A DNA stretch of 64,000 bases from Fomes fomentarius (taxonomy: Eukaryota > Basidiomycota > Agaricomycetes > Polyporales > Polyporaceae). The notes below the pieces were generated by a model. It was not told the DNA's origin. It saw nothing but the letters and a program-made list of their open reading frames with translations, and searched no databases. Shown in pieces: positions 1 through 11,010 of this stretch. Position numbers and translations under genes: made by a program. The stretch lies in assembly GCA_022606135.1 (NCBI GenBank), contig JABYQN010000002.1, positions 434,001 through 498,000 on the forward strand. The letters run 5' to 3'. How positions within the stretch are numbered: position 1 is the first letter of the stretch; each line of letters opens with the position of its first letter.

Positions 1-1643
1 GATGGAACTTGCCCTCCTTGAGGAACCGCTCTGGTCGGAACTCCTCGGGTTTGGGATACGCTCCTCGATCTTGACAATATGCCCTGTGTTTGTACTTGAG
101 TGCAGACTCGCCTCATGAGATCAAGTAAATGTACCAAGGAATCTGAATCGTGATCGCGCCACGGGGAATCCGATATCCCTGGTACTCATCATCTTCCATC
201 ACTCGGTGAGGGACTCCCAAAGGCACGACAGGCTTCCAGCGGTAGACCTCTGTCAGAAGTGCAGTGATGTAAGGCAGGGAGGGCTTGTCATTGTGGGTCG
301 GAAGACGGTCAGACCCAATGACAGCATCGAGCTCTGCCTGTGCACGCCGTTGGACCTCGGGGAAAAGTGTCATGGCTGCAACAAACATATTGAATGTAGA
401 GAAGACCTGTCAGCCAACTGTCAGATGGTAGCAGAGGAATCCCGCGACATATGATGAGTACCGTGTCCGAGCCAGCTGTAAAATTTCAGTGAGAATTTGT
501 CGATGATACCGAGGATATGCTCACCTGCATATGCGGAGGCGCATGCACTCTTTGCAATGGTCACGTCTTCTTCAGTCTTTGCCTCCGTGGTGAGCATGCT
601 TGCCATAGATGGCGTGAATCTTCCTTCCAACTGCGAAACCCAACATCAGTGTCGTGCCTGTACTCAGTGCATGCCTAGTCATGTACCATTGCCTGATGAG
701 CAGCTTCCCATGGTTCGTCTCGCAGACGGCGTGCATCTGCGGACCAAATAGGCACTTGATACTTGAACTTGGCAAACGGGAACCATGCTGGAAGATGCCT
801 GAGAAAGGGGAAAGTTTCGACGTGATGCTCTCCCAATGTGAATGCAATGTGAAACGAGTTCATGGTCTTCTCCGCGATTTGAATATACTTGTCGTTGTCT
901 GGCTTCGCATGGACGTCGAGGCCGTACGTGACAGCAATAATGGTAGCATTGAACATACTATAAAACATGTGAGCCCAAACCTTTGTGCGTGGATCGCTAT
1001 TGAGGAACGTACTACTGAGCGTTCTCTCTGTAACGCGTGGGATTCTCCAAGAGGCGGAGGAGATAGCGCTTGACGGCACGTTCTTCAGTCGGTCGGTAAT
1101 CCGCTACAGCATTCGCATTCATTGTCTCGTAGAATGCCCTCCGCGTCTTCCTCCAACGTGGACCATAAGGACTGATTGCGAAGAACCAAGTAAAGTCTGT
1201 CCTATATGATGTTTGGAGGGCGTACATTAACTTCCAGCACTGCACGTTAGGTGAATGCTCAGATACTTGCAACTCAGCCATGATCGAGAACATACGATCT
1301 GAATACTTCGCAGAGCATTTGTCAAGGAGATCTATCGCAGCTTGTTGTGAACCGATGATGATGATTGGTTGTCCTAGCACACTCATGTAGACAATATCAC
1401 CTTAAATCAGATTTAGTTTGGAACCTGACACTAGCAGATGATTAGGGATCGTACCATACTTCTCACATAGTGCTTGATAGTCCAGATACTTGAACTCGTC
1501 AGGAATGTCGTATAGATTGCCTACGAGGAATTGTCCTGGGGACCTGGTGGAAGCGGTAGTGCCAAACGCTTTCTTCGAGCATATATCCAGACTGTCCCAA
1601 GCAGAAGTATGATGGGGACAAGTGGAGTAAGGAATCGATCCAT
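1..1643 (-). pseudogene. Cytochrome P450 (OrdA-like), 3' end outside window, probable frameshift
   Basis: Microsomal haem-thiolate monooxygenase of the large basidiomycete P450 families annotated as O-methylsterigmatocystin oxidoreductase-like. Visible in order on the minus strand: an N-terminal membrane anchor from the ATG at 1643, the proline hinge PPGP, VGNLYDIPDEF, the YGPRWRKTRRAF helix-C region, FNATIIAVTYGLDV, the I-helix AGSDT (split by a 50-nt intron), a K-helix region before RWKPVVPLGVPHR, and YPKPEEFRPERF. The haem Cys loop lies beyond base 1. Most introns splice cleanly in frame. However, the PPGP hinge and the VGN strand are in different frames: a run of four C (minus strand, 1538-1541) would need five. 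A second mismatch appears at the intron near 1210-1275, where splicing shifts frame and read-through does not. Either a decaying gene or homopolymer sequencing errors. Family assignment is firm, intactness is not. Confidence 0.85.
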
Positions 1644-1879
1644 TGAGGGTTTGTCCTCAGGAGTCTGGGAAGGTCCTCATTCCTCGGCTCTTCAAGAGGG
1701 CGCTCATACATGTGATAGATTTTATTACTCACAGATACCACAGTAGTCGGTTGAAACGAGAACACGTTGTCGGAGTGGGGGTCCTCGCCCACGAGTCGTC
1801 CATTAGTTTAAGTAGCCAAGAGGGCGTTCTCTGCAGAATTTTACGTAAGTGCATGGATCTCTCACATGGGCGCCACATC

Positions 1880-2095
1880 ATGGAAGAAGTCAAGAATTGG
1901 GATGGGCGAGGCGCCGCACTGTGTTCTTCCGAGACCTTGAGCAAGATGACCTAAGCAGCTACAGACAGAGCAGTGTCCCCTATCAAGGAAGAAGTCAAGA
2001 ATAGTGGGTGTATGAGATTGCGCAGGATGGGCGAGGCGCTGCACTGATGCAAGATAGACCTTGAGGAGGATGACCTAAGCAGCTACAAGACACAA
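1880..2095. repeat. Imperfect direct duplication upstream of the P450
   Basis: Two diverged copies of a block of roughly 100-125 bp lie side by side. Shared words in the same order are GAAGAAGTCAAGAAT (near 1884 and 1987), GATGGGCGAGGCGC (near 1901 and 2026) and GATGACCTAAGCAGCTACA (near 1945 and 2068). No coding sequence is recognisable here. It looks like a local tandem duplication upstream of the P450 start. Confidence 0.6.
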
Positions 2096-2471
2096 ATTTT
2101 GAGTGGCATAGTAGCAGGTGCGACAGAGCTTCAATATAGCACTTCAGCTGGCCGACCATTTCAATTAGGGTCATTGATACGTCGAGAGTACACACACATT
2201 CTAGCAGAGACACAGAGATAGAATGATAGACTCATTGAGTCGACAGAAGGCAAAGTGGAACATTTGATGACTGTCACCAGCTCCGAATTTTGAGATGCGT
2301 CCTGTAATTGTGCATCATCCCCTGACTATTACTAGCAATCACACATCCCAGGTTTCACAGATGCGCTCTCCTGTATGTTCACCGCACGTATGCGCGTAGC
2401 GCGCGGCATATATTTCATAAGCCCTCGTTTGGCAAGACACCTACTGACGGACCCAAAAAGCCCCCCCTAGT

Positions 2472-3764
2472 ATGCCTTCAATACACTTCCCGATCGATGA
2501 AGCCTACCTCATCGGAGGATGGTTGGAGTCTGCTCTTTGGGGTACTTTCTTGTCTCACTACACCCATGCGCTCCTTTCTAACTGGGCATGAATGACAGGA
2601 TTCTACACGCTGTTGTTCGGACTGTCAATCCACACAATTTACCAGAAGCGACGCGAGAGAATCCTCAGGTTCACCACGATATCAGTCATACTCCTGTGAG
2701 TTTTGGTTCCCTTACACATAGAAAATGTTGATAGGCACTGAGTGAATCACAGCTACGTCCTAGCGACAATTCACCTAGTGCTTGCCGTCGTTCGCTTGAT
2801 CAATGCATTTGTGCGCTATCGTGATACAGTCGGTCCGGTTGAATACCTTGCAAATATTGCGGTACCTCTCAATGTGGCAAAAGACTGGTTCTATGTCACT
2901 AATGTGCGTGTGAAAGTTACGCTCTACACTGCTACGGGACCCGCCTAGACTGAGAGCAATCTCGTATATTCTCAGTTATTTTTGGGAGACCTCGTTGTGG
3001 TCTGGCGACTATATGTGGTATGGGGCCAAAATCAGTGGATCGCTGCCTTCCCTATCATCTGTGTGGTTGCCGAGCTTAGTGAGTACTTCCGTGATTGCGT
3101 CCATACTGCATCCTGACTAGTTCACATTCAGTAGCAGGCTATGGAGCCACCCTGCAGTGGGTCCTCCCAAACCCTGTTCTTGAGAGCACCGTACAATGGG
3201 GCACAGCTATGTTTTCCATGTCAATGGCAACTAATATTGCTGTAACAGCTGCGACGGCGGGGCGGATATGGTGAGTTGAAGATATAAGCTGTCTCAGACA
3301 CTCTCTCATGCGAACCTGAGATAGGTATCTGACCCTTCGACCGAAAAGAGAAGGCTCCATGCACAGCCCTATACATTATAACCGGCTCATCCTCCTTCTC
3401 GTCGAGTCTGGTGCTCTGATCACGACTGCCAAGATCATTGAGTTTGCGCTCTTCAATGTCGCACCTGGAGATGGTCTTAATGGTAACAATGCCATGTACA
3501 TCGTGTTCGAGGCGATGCCCCAAATCACTGTGAGATTCCTATACATTCTATGGCGCACTCTATGGCTCACTACCTTTGCATCATTACCAGGGAATCGCTC
3601 CGACACTGATAATATATGTGGTCAACAATGGCTACATTCAGGATGACAACTGGTACACTGCCAACTCGGGCTCAACGTTGCTATTCACTAGGACTGACGG
3701 TGGCGAGGTACGGGATGGAAAAACGGCTAGTACCAATTCAACAGCAAACGTAGGAAACACTTAA
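2472..3764 (+). CDS. Seven-helix integral membrane protein of an Agaricomycete family
   Basis: Seven exons with clean GT-AG introns (2542-2598, 2696-2752, 2904-2948, 3079-3131, 3271-3324, 3530-3590) join in frame to 321 codons including four or more obvious hydrophobic helices: GFYTLLFGLSIHTIY, LATIHLVLAVVRLI, GDLVVVWRLYVVW, WIAAFPIICVVAEL, MATNIAVTAATAGRIW, LILLLVESGALITTAKII. The WRLYVVW motif after the third helix is typical of the large basidiomycete-expanded family of uncharacterised 7TM proteins (DUF6533/DUF6534-like annotations). The short N-terminus before helix 1 starts MPSIHFPIDEAYLIGGW. The C-terminus is short and polar. Function is unknown; a receptor-like role is only suggested by topology. 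It sits between two minus-strand P450 genes. Confidence 0.85.
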
Positions 3765-4066
3765 CTCTCGGCCATGGCTTTTGCGGGTGATGACGATACT
3801 TCTGGACACAAGGCTTGTCTCAGTTCAGTTATACCGGATCACTCTCATGTCTATGGTAGTTGAACTAAAACGAGTCGTTGTACTTGTATTCAATTCGATA
3901 CATGCGCTGTTCATACGACCATACTGCCCAAGCAGCAGCCAGCTTAGTTTCCTTCGGCACTGCCATTGGCGACAATAAGAGCTTGTGCTGCGGAGGATCT
4001 GACTGATATCCTGCATGAAAACAGCTCTGGATACCTTTGATAGTCGCAGTGCAGATTAGCATCTGG

Positions 4067-6074
4067 CTATACCTCTGATGCGAGAGCACACTGAGCTACG
4101 TACGATAGGAACCCTTCAACACACTTCACATCGAGTGGAAGTGCCACACCCTTCTCGTTTACGGGAGGTTGGATCGAAAACGTATGCAAGATAGATGCAA
4201 TGGTGACGAAGACAGATGCTTCTCCAAGGTGCCGACCAGGGCAAACACTGAGCCATTCGTTTAGTATATCCAGGTTCTTACATACATATCCAAACAGGAC
4301 TCACCGTCGCCCATAGCCGAATGCGAACGTCCTTGGATCAAGTACGTCGGGGTTGAGCTGACCTTCCTCGTTCAAGAATCGTTCAGGTGCGAACCGCTCC
4401 GGGTCGGCGTAGTGAGACTGGTCTCGAGACAAACGCCTTAGGAAACATCAGTGGGAGTATTGAGGAGTGCGGGCTGAGATTCAATTGGGTACCATGAATT
4501 ACCGATCACCAGAGACCCCTTAGGTATGAAGTATCCTTTGTACTCGTCATCGGCGGTGCCAACGTGCGGAAATGCGAACGGAACAATCGGCTTCCACTGG
4601 AAGCACTCCATCACCACGGCCTCGACATATGGCAGCGACTTCTGGTCGCTGATCTGAGGAAGCCGCTCAGATCCAATCACTCTATCGAACTCTGCCTGCG
4701 CTTTCTTCTGGATCTCGGTGTACTTGGCCATCGCCAGGAAGAATAATCGAATGATCGACTGTGTCTGAAAAACAGCAAATATCGGAAGTGAACACTCGAG
4801 CTTAATTCGATAGCAGTCTACGATATCTCACAGTATCTGCTCCACCTGTTCATTCAGAGGAATCATTGAAATGTCCACTAAAGACGACAGTAGGGGACAC
4901 ATTGAACTTACCGAGATGAATGGATGCTAGTGTGGCCTTGGCCGTCTCTTCGTCAACGTTAGTCTCTAACGTTTCTGGAACGATCATTCCAGCCATCATA
5001 GACAGGTTATCGCGTCCTCGGTGCTGTCGTCCATAAACGGATAAGAGAAGCCTCGGAATATGGGGCATAGAATTGCTTACCACGTTCGTCATCCCCGCCT
5101 CGAACGGCTTGTTCAGAACGTGCACGTAGGTTTCCCGCCATTCTGCTGCCTGTCGGCGAAACGTGGCTCCAGGAAACCACCGAGGAATGTGCTTGAGGAT
5201 GGGGAAGCTTTCGACCAAATATCTTCCAGGAACAAACGCTTCCACGAAGATATCATTCCCTTCCTGGGTCAGGGATAGGTACTCGTCGTAGGGTGTGTCG
5301 ACGTCTAGGCCATAAGCTAACTTCGTTATTGTAGCCCCGATGATACTTCGAACCGCGGTCGAGATGTGAACCTATCGGTGACACTAGCAGCACACTTACA
5401 ACCTGATTTGTTCGGAAAAATCCCGGGGTTGCTTGAGCAAGTGTTGCAGTAGTCGCTGGGTCTGGTTCTCCAACAAAGGGTAGTACCGCGAGACTGCGGT
5501 TGGGCCTAAGAAGCGGTAATATCGTCTTCTTTGTTTCCGCCACTGGTCTCCATAATTCAGGAGCCCATATCCCAGCCTATATCAATCCTAGAATCGTATT
5601 TTGTGAGTATGTACTCTCGACATGTGGATGGTACAGCAAGGGTATGAAGCTTACAGGTCAGACATTGCAGAGGGGGGTCTGTCGGAGTACTTGGCAGCTC
5701 GCTTCTCTAAAATCTCAAATATCGCCTCTTGGGACCCGAGTATGATGATATGTCGCCCTAGGGCGTCCAGGTGCACAATGTCCCCTGGGGCGTTTGTGAG
5801 CATCTTGAAAGCCTAGGCGTGATGAGTCGACGGCATTGAGAGCCTGAGGCTTACCGTAGGTCTGACAGAGCCTATCATACTCCTTCGCCGACATTGACTT
5901 AGGCACGTCAAGAGAGTTCCCGATAAAAGGCAGTGGTGGAGGACCGGGCGGAAGCCTGACATTCTTCCGACGGGATATGAATCCTATCACGGCAGGGAGA
6001 GCCAGGATGCCAATCAAGAGTGAGATTGAAAACGAGAATGAAAACGAGTCGGGGAGAGGAGGAGTTGACAACAT
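4067..6074 (-). CDS. Cytochrome P450 monooxygenase (OrdA-like)
   Basis: Apparently intact microsomal P450 of roughly 500 residues. From the ATG at 6074: a hydrophobic anchor, the PPGPPPLPFIGN hinge, YG|DIVHL across a 70-nt intron, SDR, WDMGLLNYGDQWRKQRR, GATITKLAYGLDV, SFPILKHIPRWFPGA, a helix-K region before QWKPIVPFAFPH, and the haem loop FAFGYGRRVCPGR split by an intron after GRR (Cys is the haem ligand). The stop is at 4067-4069. An in-frame ATG 78 nt further upstream (6152) exists, but the start at 6074 gives a normal anchor length. The substrate cannot be told from sequence. It is related to, but clearly diverged from, the P450 at the window start, with which it brackets the 7TM gene. 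Confidence 0.9.
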
Positions 6075-7129
6075 CGTGAGGACAATGGGAGGAGAGGCTT
6101 GGTTGGAAGTTGGGTCATGGGCATACATATAGCTTGAATGTAACAGCCTCAAAGCGATAGAGATGTCTCCGAATAGGAAAAGGTTTGACTGGTATGGAGG
6201 TTGTTGGACATCATCCCCAATAAATCGCCGGTGAGCGCTGTTATGCTGTATACCCCTGACATGTGGTCGCCGATGGCATGTTCTTTGACAGGCGATATCT
6301 GACTGGGAACGACGCCTCGGGTGACAGCAGATTGAAACCCCTTGTAGGGCACATTCTCACAATACGATGAGAGATCATGACTGGGAAGTTGTCCCGCTCC
6401 ACTGCTATCCAGAGCCTCTCCACTTGCAGTGCGATCCCGGGTATGCTTGCGGGGTGAGTTACCGGACATCTCTCGTCGGGTGAGCCTGTGCTGTACAAGA
6501 GGGTGAGCCGAACCCTTGCGACGTTAGCAGGCCGCGTGTCAAGTGTGCTGTCGTGTTGAACGGGTGCGCCGAGCCGACCTGTAGTGACACTGTGAGCAGA
6601 CCGAACGGCGACGGATGAGAGAGTGTGTCCCCGGAATTATTATAGGGCGGTGACCGACCCGCGAGCATGATTGCCAAAAAGTGAACAGCTTCGAGAACTT
6701 GACTCCAAGGATAGACCCCATTTTACCAAGCCATGCATGCACGAGCTCTGCCTATGGTAATAGATGGTAATCTAGTAACAGCCTTTCCGCGCGTAGTGAC
6801 TGCGGATGGCGAACCTTCTGCGGATGACGTAGCCATGAAAGGAATCCTTGACCAGCGTGTCTAAGCATCACCGATCCATGAACGTTCTGTGGTCGAGGGT
6901 TGAGTTGATGGTGGAAAACCGGGCAGCCGTGTCAAGGACTGGTGTGAATGGAAGCGCTCAAGGAGTCAAGATTGATTGTCCCAGACTCCGGCCCCGGTCA
7001 ACTTGAATCATAGAGGAAATGAGTATGAGATGTAATCATTCCATATCGTTCAGGTACACTCATAAGAGCACTAGCTTGTGTTGTGTACATACTTTGCCCA
7101 GTTGTGTATCGAGGCTTGGAACGAGGGTG
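6075..7129. other. Intergenic region, nothing recognised
   Basis: About 1 kb upstream of the second P450. The open frames here are short, mutually overlapping and show no recognisable motif. It presumably holds the P450 promoter. No repeat or RNA gene was seen. Confidence 0.5.
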
Positions 7130-7414
7130 CTAAGATGTGAAGCATAGGCCTACTAGCGAAGCGACCACTTTCATCCCCTGCAAAAGCTCTACGTCTGATG
7201 CGACTTTAATAGCTGGTTCTCCATCGTTAAACTGCAAAACACGGCGTGTAGCAAGGTTGTATCGGGGCCACTGTACTCCCCTCTTCCCATCCGGGTCAAG
7301 GTGATTGACGAAGGGCATGAAGTAGTCGGTCAGATCTCCCGGGACATAGGTGAGCAAGTCACTGCCGTCGAGTTGGGATGTCAAGTTCAGTAGCAGTGCT
7401 ACGAGTCGCGGCAC
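7130..7414 (-). pseudogene. C-terminal fragment of a type B carboxylesterase
   Basis: The frame contains DLLTYVPGDLTDYF, FVNHLDPDGKRG and VQWPRYN followed by VLQFNDGEPAI, which is the C-terminal signature of fungal type B carboxylesterases/lipases (the last 70-80 residues of a protein usually over 500 residues). The catalytic Ser elbow, the Glu and the His of the alpha/beta hydrolase are not present anywhere upstream, where only unrelated short frames are found. It is therefore a relic of a lost or relocated esterase gene. Just upstream on the same strand (about 7472-7629) is another short open stretch ending in TAA, with FDTNPSHPDKPAYMRIGFWY, which I could not place. Confidence 0.6.
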
Positions 7415-7821
7415 TTTATATGACTTACAGGCCCGATTGCAGGGAAGATACCCCGCGCGCTCACTGCCGACTTAAGTCAGACCGCCTGTTAGAAGACGAT
7501 GAATCTGTACTTTGGGCGGTATGCTCTCTTTCACAACCTTGTAGTTAGTCTCGTACCAAAACCCTATCCGCATATACGCCGGTTTGTCCGGGTGTGAGGG
7601 GTTTGTGTCGAACCAACAGATGCTCGATCATATTTCCATGGCACATCCGAAGTCAGCTGTAGTCAGACTCCGCACGGCTTTTCGGGCGCAGGCGCACGCA
7701 GCCTATCGACTCGCATATCTACAATATTGACATTATCAAGGTGTACTGATAATGTGTTCAGATGTGCCGTAACTTCAAAAACCCATCTCTCTCCGAGCCT
7801 TTGACTCCGTCCGCGACTTCC

Positions 7822-8408
7822 TCACGCACCGGAAACCTTCACTAGAAGGTTTCCATTTCCCCCAGCATATTGATATCCTGAGAGAAGAAAAACCGCATCA
7901 ACATCCCCGAGCTCAGCAAATCCAAGTTCGGGCAAAGCTCACCAGCGATATCACAGTCATTACCCGGACACGCGGGGCAATTGTTCAGCACCCACGCGAC
8001 CGCCGTGGCGACGTCCCGGCAGTACGACGACGCCGTGTTATCGTTGCCAACCCCGAAGCCCTTCACGATCGTGCGGCCGGAGTGGCACATGATGGTGCCG
8101 CCCCTCGATACAGTACAGGCCGTGGTGCCGAGCCCGAGGAGGAAGTTGTTGCAGTCCACTGCGCCCCCGACGTTGCCCGGGGTGGCCTCGGAGCGGGGAT
8201 AGCAGCGCCCGTCGCGCTTGGCGAGGATGCTGGAGTCCCGTGCTACGAGCTCGTCGAGCTGGTTGGATGAACACGTTAGGGAGTTGAACCTTGTATGTCA
8301 ACGAAAGCTCACTATGGCAGTGTCGGATGGCAACGTTCCGGCCTGAGTAATTTGGGTTGCAGAGAGCAGCAGAGCGAGGAAGGTAGTGTAAGCGGCAATT
8401 TGGAACAT
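7822..8408 (-). CDS. Small secreted cysteine-rich protein
   Basis: Three exons (8313-8408, 7943-8258, 7822-7877) join in frame to 155 residues. The N-terminus MFQIAAYTTFLALLLSATQ is a clear signal peptide. A dibasic KR near residues 46-47 could be a Kex2-type processing site. The mature part has eight Cys, with CNNF, ACTVS, IMCHSG, SSYCRDVATAVAWVLNNC and CPGNDCDIAG, and ends GGNGNLLVKVSGA. The small size, secretion signal and even Cys count fit a disulfide-stabilised extracellular fungal protein. The GGTIMC...YC...NC spacing loosely recalls Hce2/KP4-like secreted families, but I cannot assign it. The third exon was chosen because splicing continues the GG-rich motif; read-through of the intron would give a different tail. 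Confidence 0.75.
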
Positions 8409-8634
8409 CTTGGAAAGCAGCTTGGTTGGAAAAGTAGTGAGACAGGCTGAGACACTTGCTCACGGTGCGTTGGCGGATATTGATTATATCGCAAAAGTGA
8501 ATGCTGCTTTTGTACCCGAGACTCGGCCTCTCTTCACACAGCCAGATCATGGTTCTTGGGTAGCTGCCGGCTTCGCAGTCATCGCATCTGGTGCACACCG
8601 CCGGGCGACTAGAAGTTTGCAGGGCATACAGATT

Positions 8635-8921
8635 TTGACGCGACCCACCGCGAACCGCCGCGACCTGACGCGAACTAACGCGACACGCCCCGAGTGAGAC
8701 GTGGCTGAGCGCGAAGTGTGCCGCGACCTGACACGACCTGACACGACACGCCGCGAGTGAGACGCGGCTGAGTGAGACGCGGCTGAGCGCGAGGTGTGCC
8801 CCGACCTACCTAGCAGTCGGCGGTCACGAGTCTCTCTGAAGAAATGACATAGATTGTGAGTGAATGGGAGTGAGTGACGCGAAGGTAAAGCGTCGCGTCG
8901 TGTCGCGGCGGGTCGCGTCAA
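8635..8921. mobile_element. 287-bp element with 19-bp terminal inverted repeats (MITE-like)
   Basis: The left end TTGACGCGACCCACCGCGA (8635-8653) matches the reverse complement of the right end (8903-8921) at 18 of 19 positions. The interior is GC-rich. It contains a roughly 60-bp repeat present about twice (8685-8729 and 8748-8807, sharing CGAGTGAGACG and GGCTGAGCGCGA) and many CGCGAC/CTGACACGAC words. No obvious target-site duplication flanks it. It carries no coding capacity of its own; a long open frame running through it on the minus strand is a by-product of its composition. Confidence 0.55.
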
Positions 8922-11010
8922 GTTACCTGTGCCCGGACACTCACCTATTTTGGGTGATATGGCGCCCAAATTCTTGAGCCTTGTCTGTGTGCGGGCCGAA
9001 ATACTAAATCCGACATTGCTACTACCAGTATCAGGTCCGATGCTGGCAGACCTTCTGTGCGCATGCATCCGTGCGTAAGAATAATTGAGCATGTACACGC
9101 GTTGCTCACCCAGAGTCTGGCATTGAATTCTCGTTTCACCAACATTGGGCGGGAGGATGCGCCATGCAAACTCATTCCGGGGTGAATGACCAAGCATGTA
9201 ATAGAGGAGACGCGTGCTCTGGACAGGCACGCGCGCGGCTGCTGTCTGAGCACGCAGTCCGCGGATGTTGAATGAAATACTGCAATTACTCAGCTCACTT
9301 AGCGCAAACGAGTTGGCAGGATGGATCATAAAACAACATCCGGATGGCCGAAGAGAGAAATAGCGCCTTCTGCCCACATACATATCGGTCGGTGTGCGGT
9401 CTCCAGTTGTGTACGAACATGCCTGTGCCTTCGATGATCATACAACAGGGAAATGCATCGAACGAAGGTAGACACATAACATAACAAAAACTGCTCACGA
9501 CAAGTGAGGAAAGATCGGATCACAATCGAACAGTGAACACTCACCACATCTCAGCCTCACGCCAAACAGACGAAGTTGCTCATATAGCGCTACCCTTGAA
9601 TGACACGTTTACCAACAAGGGCAGATCACAGGCCAAGACAGGGCGTTGTGCGAGGGTTCGAAAGGAACACATACTGTAGACTCTCTCTCCACGACGGTAC
9701 CCGCGCTGTTGGAGCTATCTTCAAGCTAGTCCCCTCTGGAAGAATGCGTGTATCAATCTGAGAAAGTTGAAGGGTCTGTTAGCGAAGCATGACCACAAGT
9801 GGTTAATTTACAGGATTTGCCTCACTGAACTCCGAGTACCGTTAGACAGCGCGGTAGGACTAGGAGGTCCCTGTCGACATACTGCTATTGCACACACGAA
9901 ATTCAGAAGGACCTACAGTCGCCATTGCAGGACCTCACCCGCCCAATGGTACAATCTCTTCTTAGTCATCATCGGGGAGTCGGACGTGGTCTCTACACGC
10001 CATTGGGCTTCAAGACGCCGTAAGCCTTAGGCCTCGCGTGCTTCCAAAGTCCCAAGCCCGAGAGTTCACCAGGATCTGTCTGCCAGTTGATTCTCCTGAC
10101 CAGATGACCATGAATCACGTCTAGTCCGGAGTGTTCCTGATGGGCTAAAGGAGGTGAACAAATGAATGACAGTTCGCTGTTGGTGTTTACTCACATCGAC
10201 CTTGTGGGCAACTGCATTCGGCCGCTTCATTGCTATTGCTGAGTCCGTCGGTGTGTTCTTGTGTTCAACCATTGGTTTCAGGTACGTCGGGGCTCTTCAG
10301 TCGAAAGAGGTGGGTTTCGTCCCTCGCGGCCGACCTATACCCATTTGCATTCTCGTGCCTCCACACAGCAACTCAACTTTGATCACAAGCCAGAGCTATG
10401 CCTGAGAAAAGACAGATTGCTAGGAGGCCAGTCTCTCAGTCAGTTATCGGTGATGACAGTCTGGTTCAAGTCCAACAGACGTCCGGGGCGCCCGGAGACG
10501 ATGTATCTCATACTGAGGGTTGATCAGTACTCTTCTCCTCCTCTCCTCTTCGCCGTCAATAAGCATACGTGCTACCTATGTTTTTACTGTTTGCGAGCAC
10601 TGTTCTCCGCAGGACCGACGCTTTGGCAAATCCACACGCGAATGCTCCCGAACCCGAGCCTTTCGGAGGAGATTCAGAGGAGCAACTGTTCTGCTCACAT
10701 CACAGGATGTCGACGATACGTCAAGTACCTATTCGCCGGGGTGGATGGAGATACTCTAAGTCAATCATAACATCAACCCAGTGGACGACGTCATGATGAA
10801 GATCATGCGCTGGTGAAGGCCCCCTTGACTTCAAGTTCACAGTCGGCGTCCAAAGATTCCCCAGCTCCTCGTCTTGCCTTCCACCCTCTTCACGCTTTTC
10901 GTCTTCGCTACGCTCGTTCTCCTGTTCGCTACTCCGGACTCGATTCCTATCTACTTTCCTATCTACTTTCCTGTGTTACGGTACACTTGACACTCAGAGT
11001 CATCTTCATA
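8922..11010. other. Gene-poor stretch
   Basis: Two kilobases without a gene I can support. Frames near 10166-10405 (a hydrophobic stretch with TLWATAFGRFIAIAES) and 10569-10796 are open, but neither shows a recognisable motif or a convincing exon chain. The last 200 bp are pyrimidine-rich, with a short direct repeat TTCCTATCTAC near 10943-10965, and probably form the promoter of the downstream oxidoreductase gene. Confidence 0.45.

Noticed and set aside
5821..5905. Apparent frameshift at the first intron of the second P450
   Set aside because: Using the CCCCAG acceptor instead of the nearer CCTAG gives Y-G-D-I-V in frame, so the gene is intact here.
8547..9383. 278-codon open frame on the minus strand
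   Set aside because: It runs through the GC-rich TIR element and its repeats; the translation is repetitive Arg/Ser/His text with no domain.
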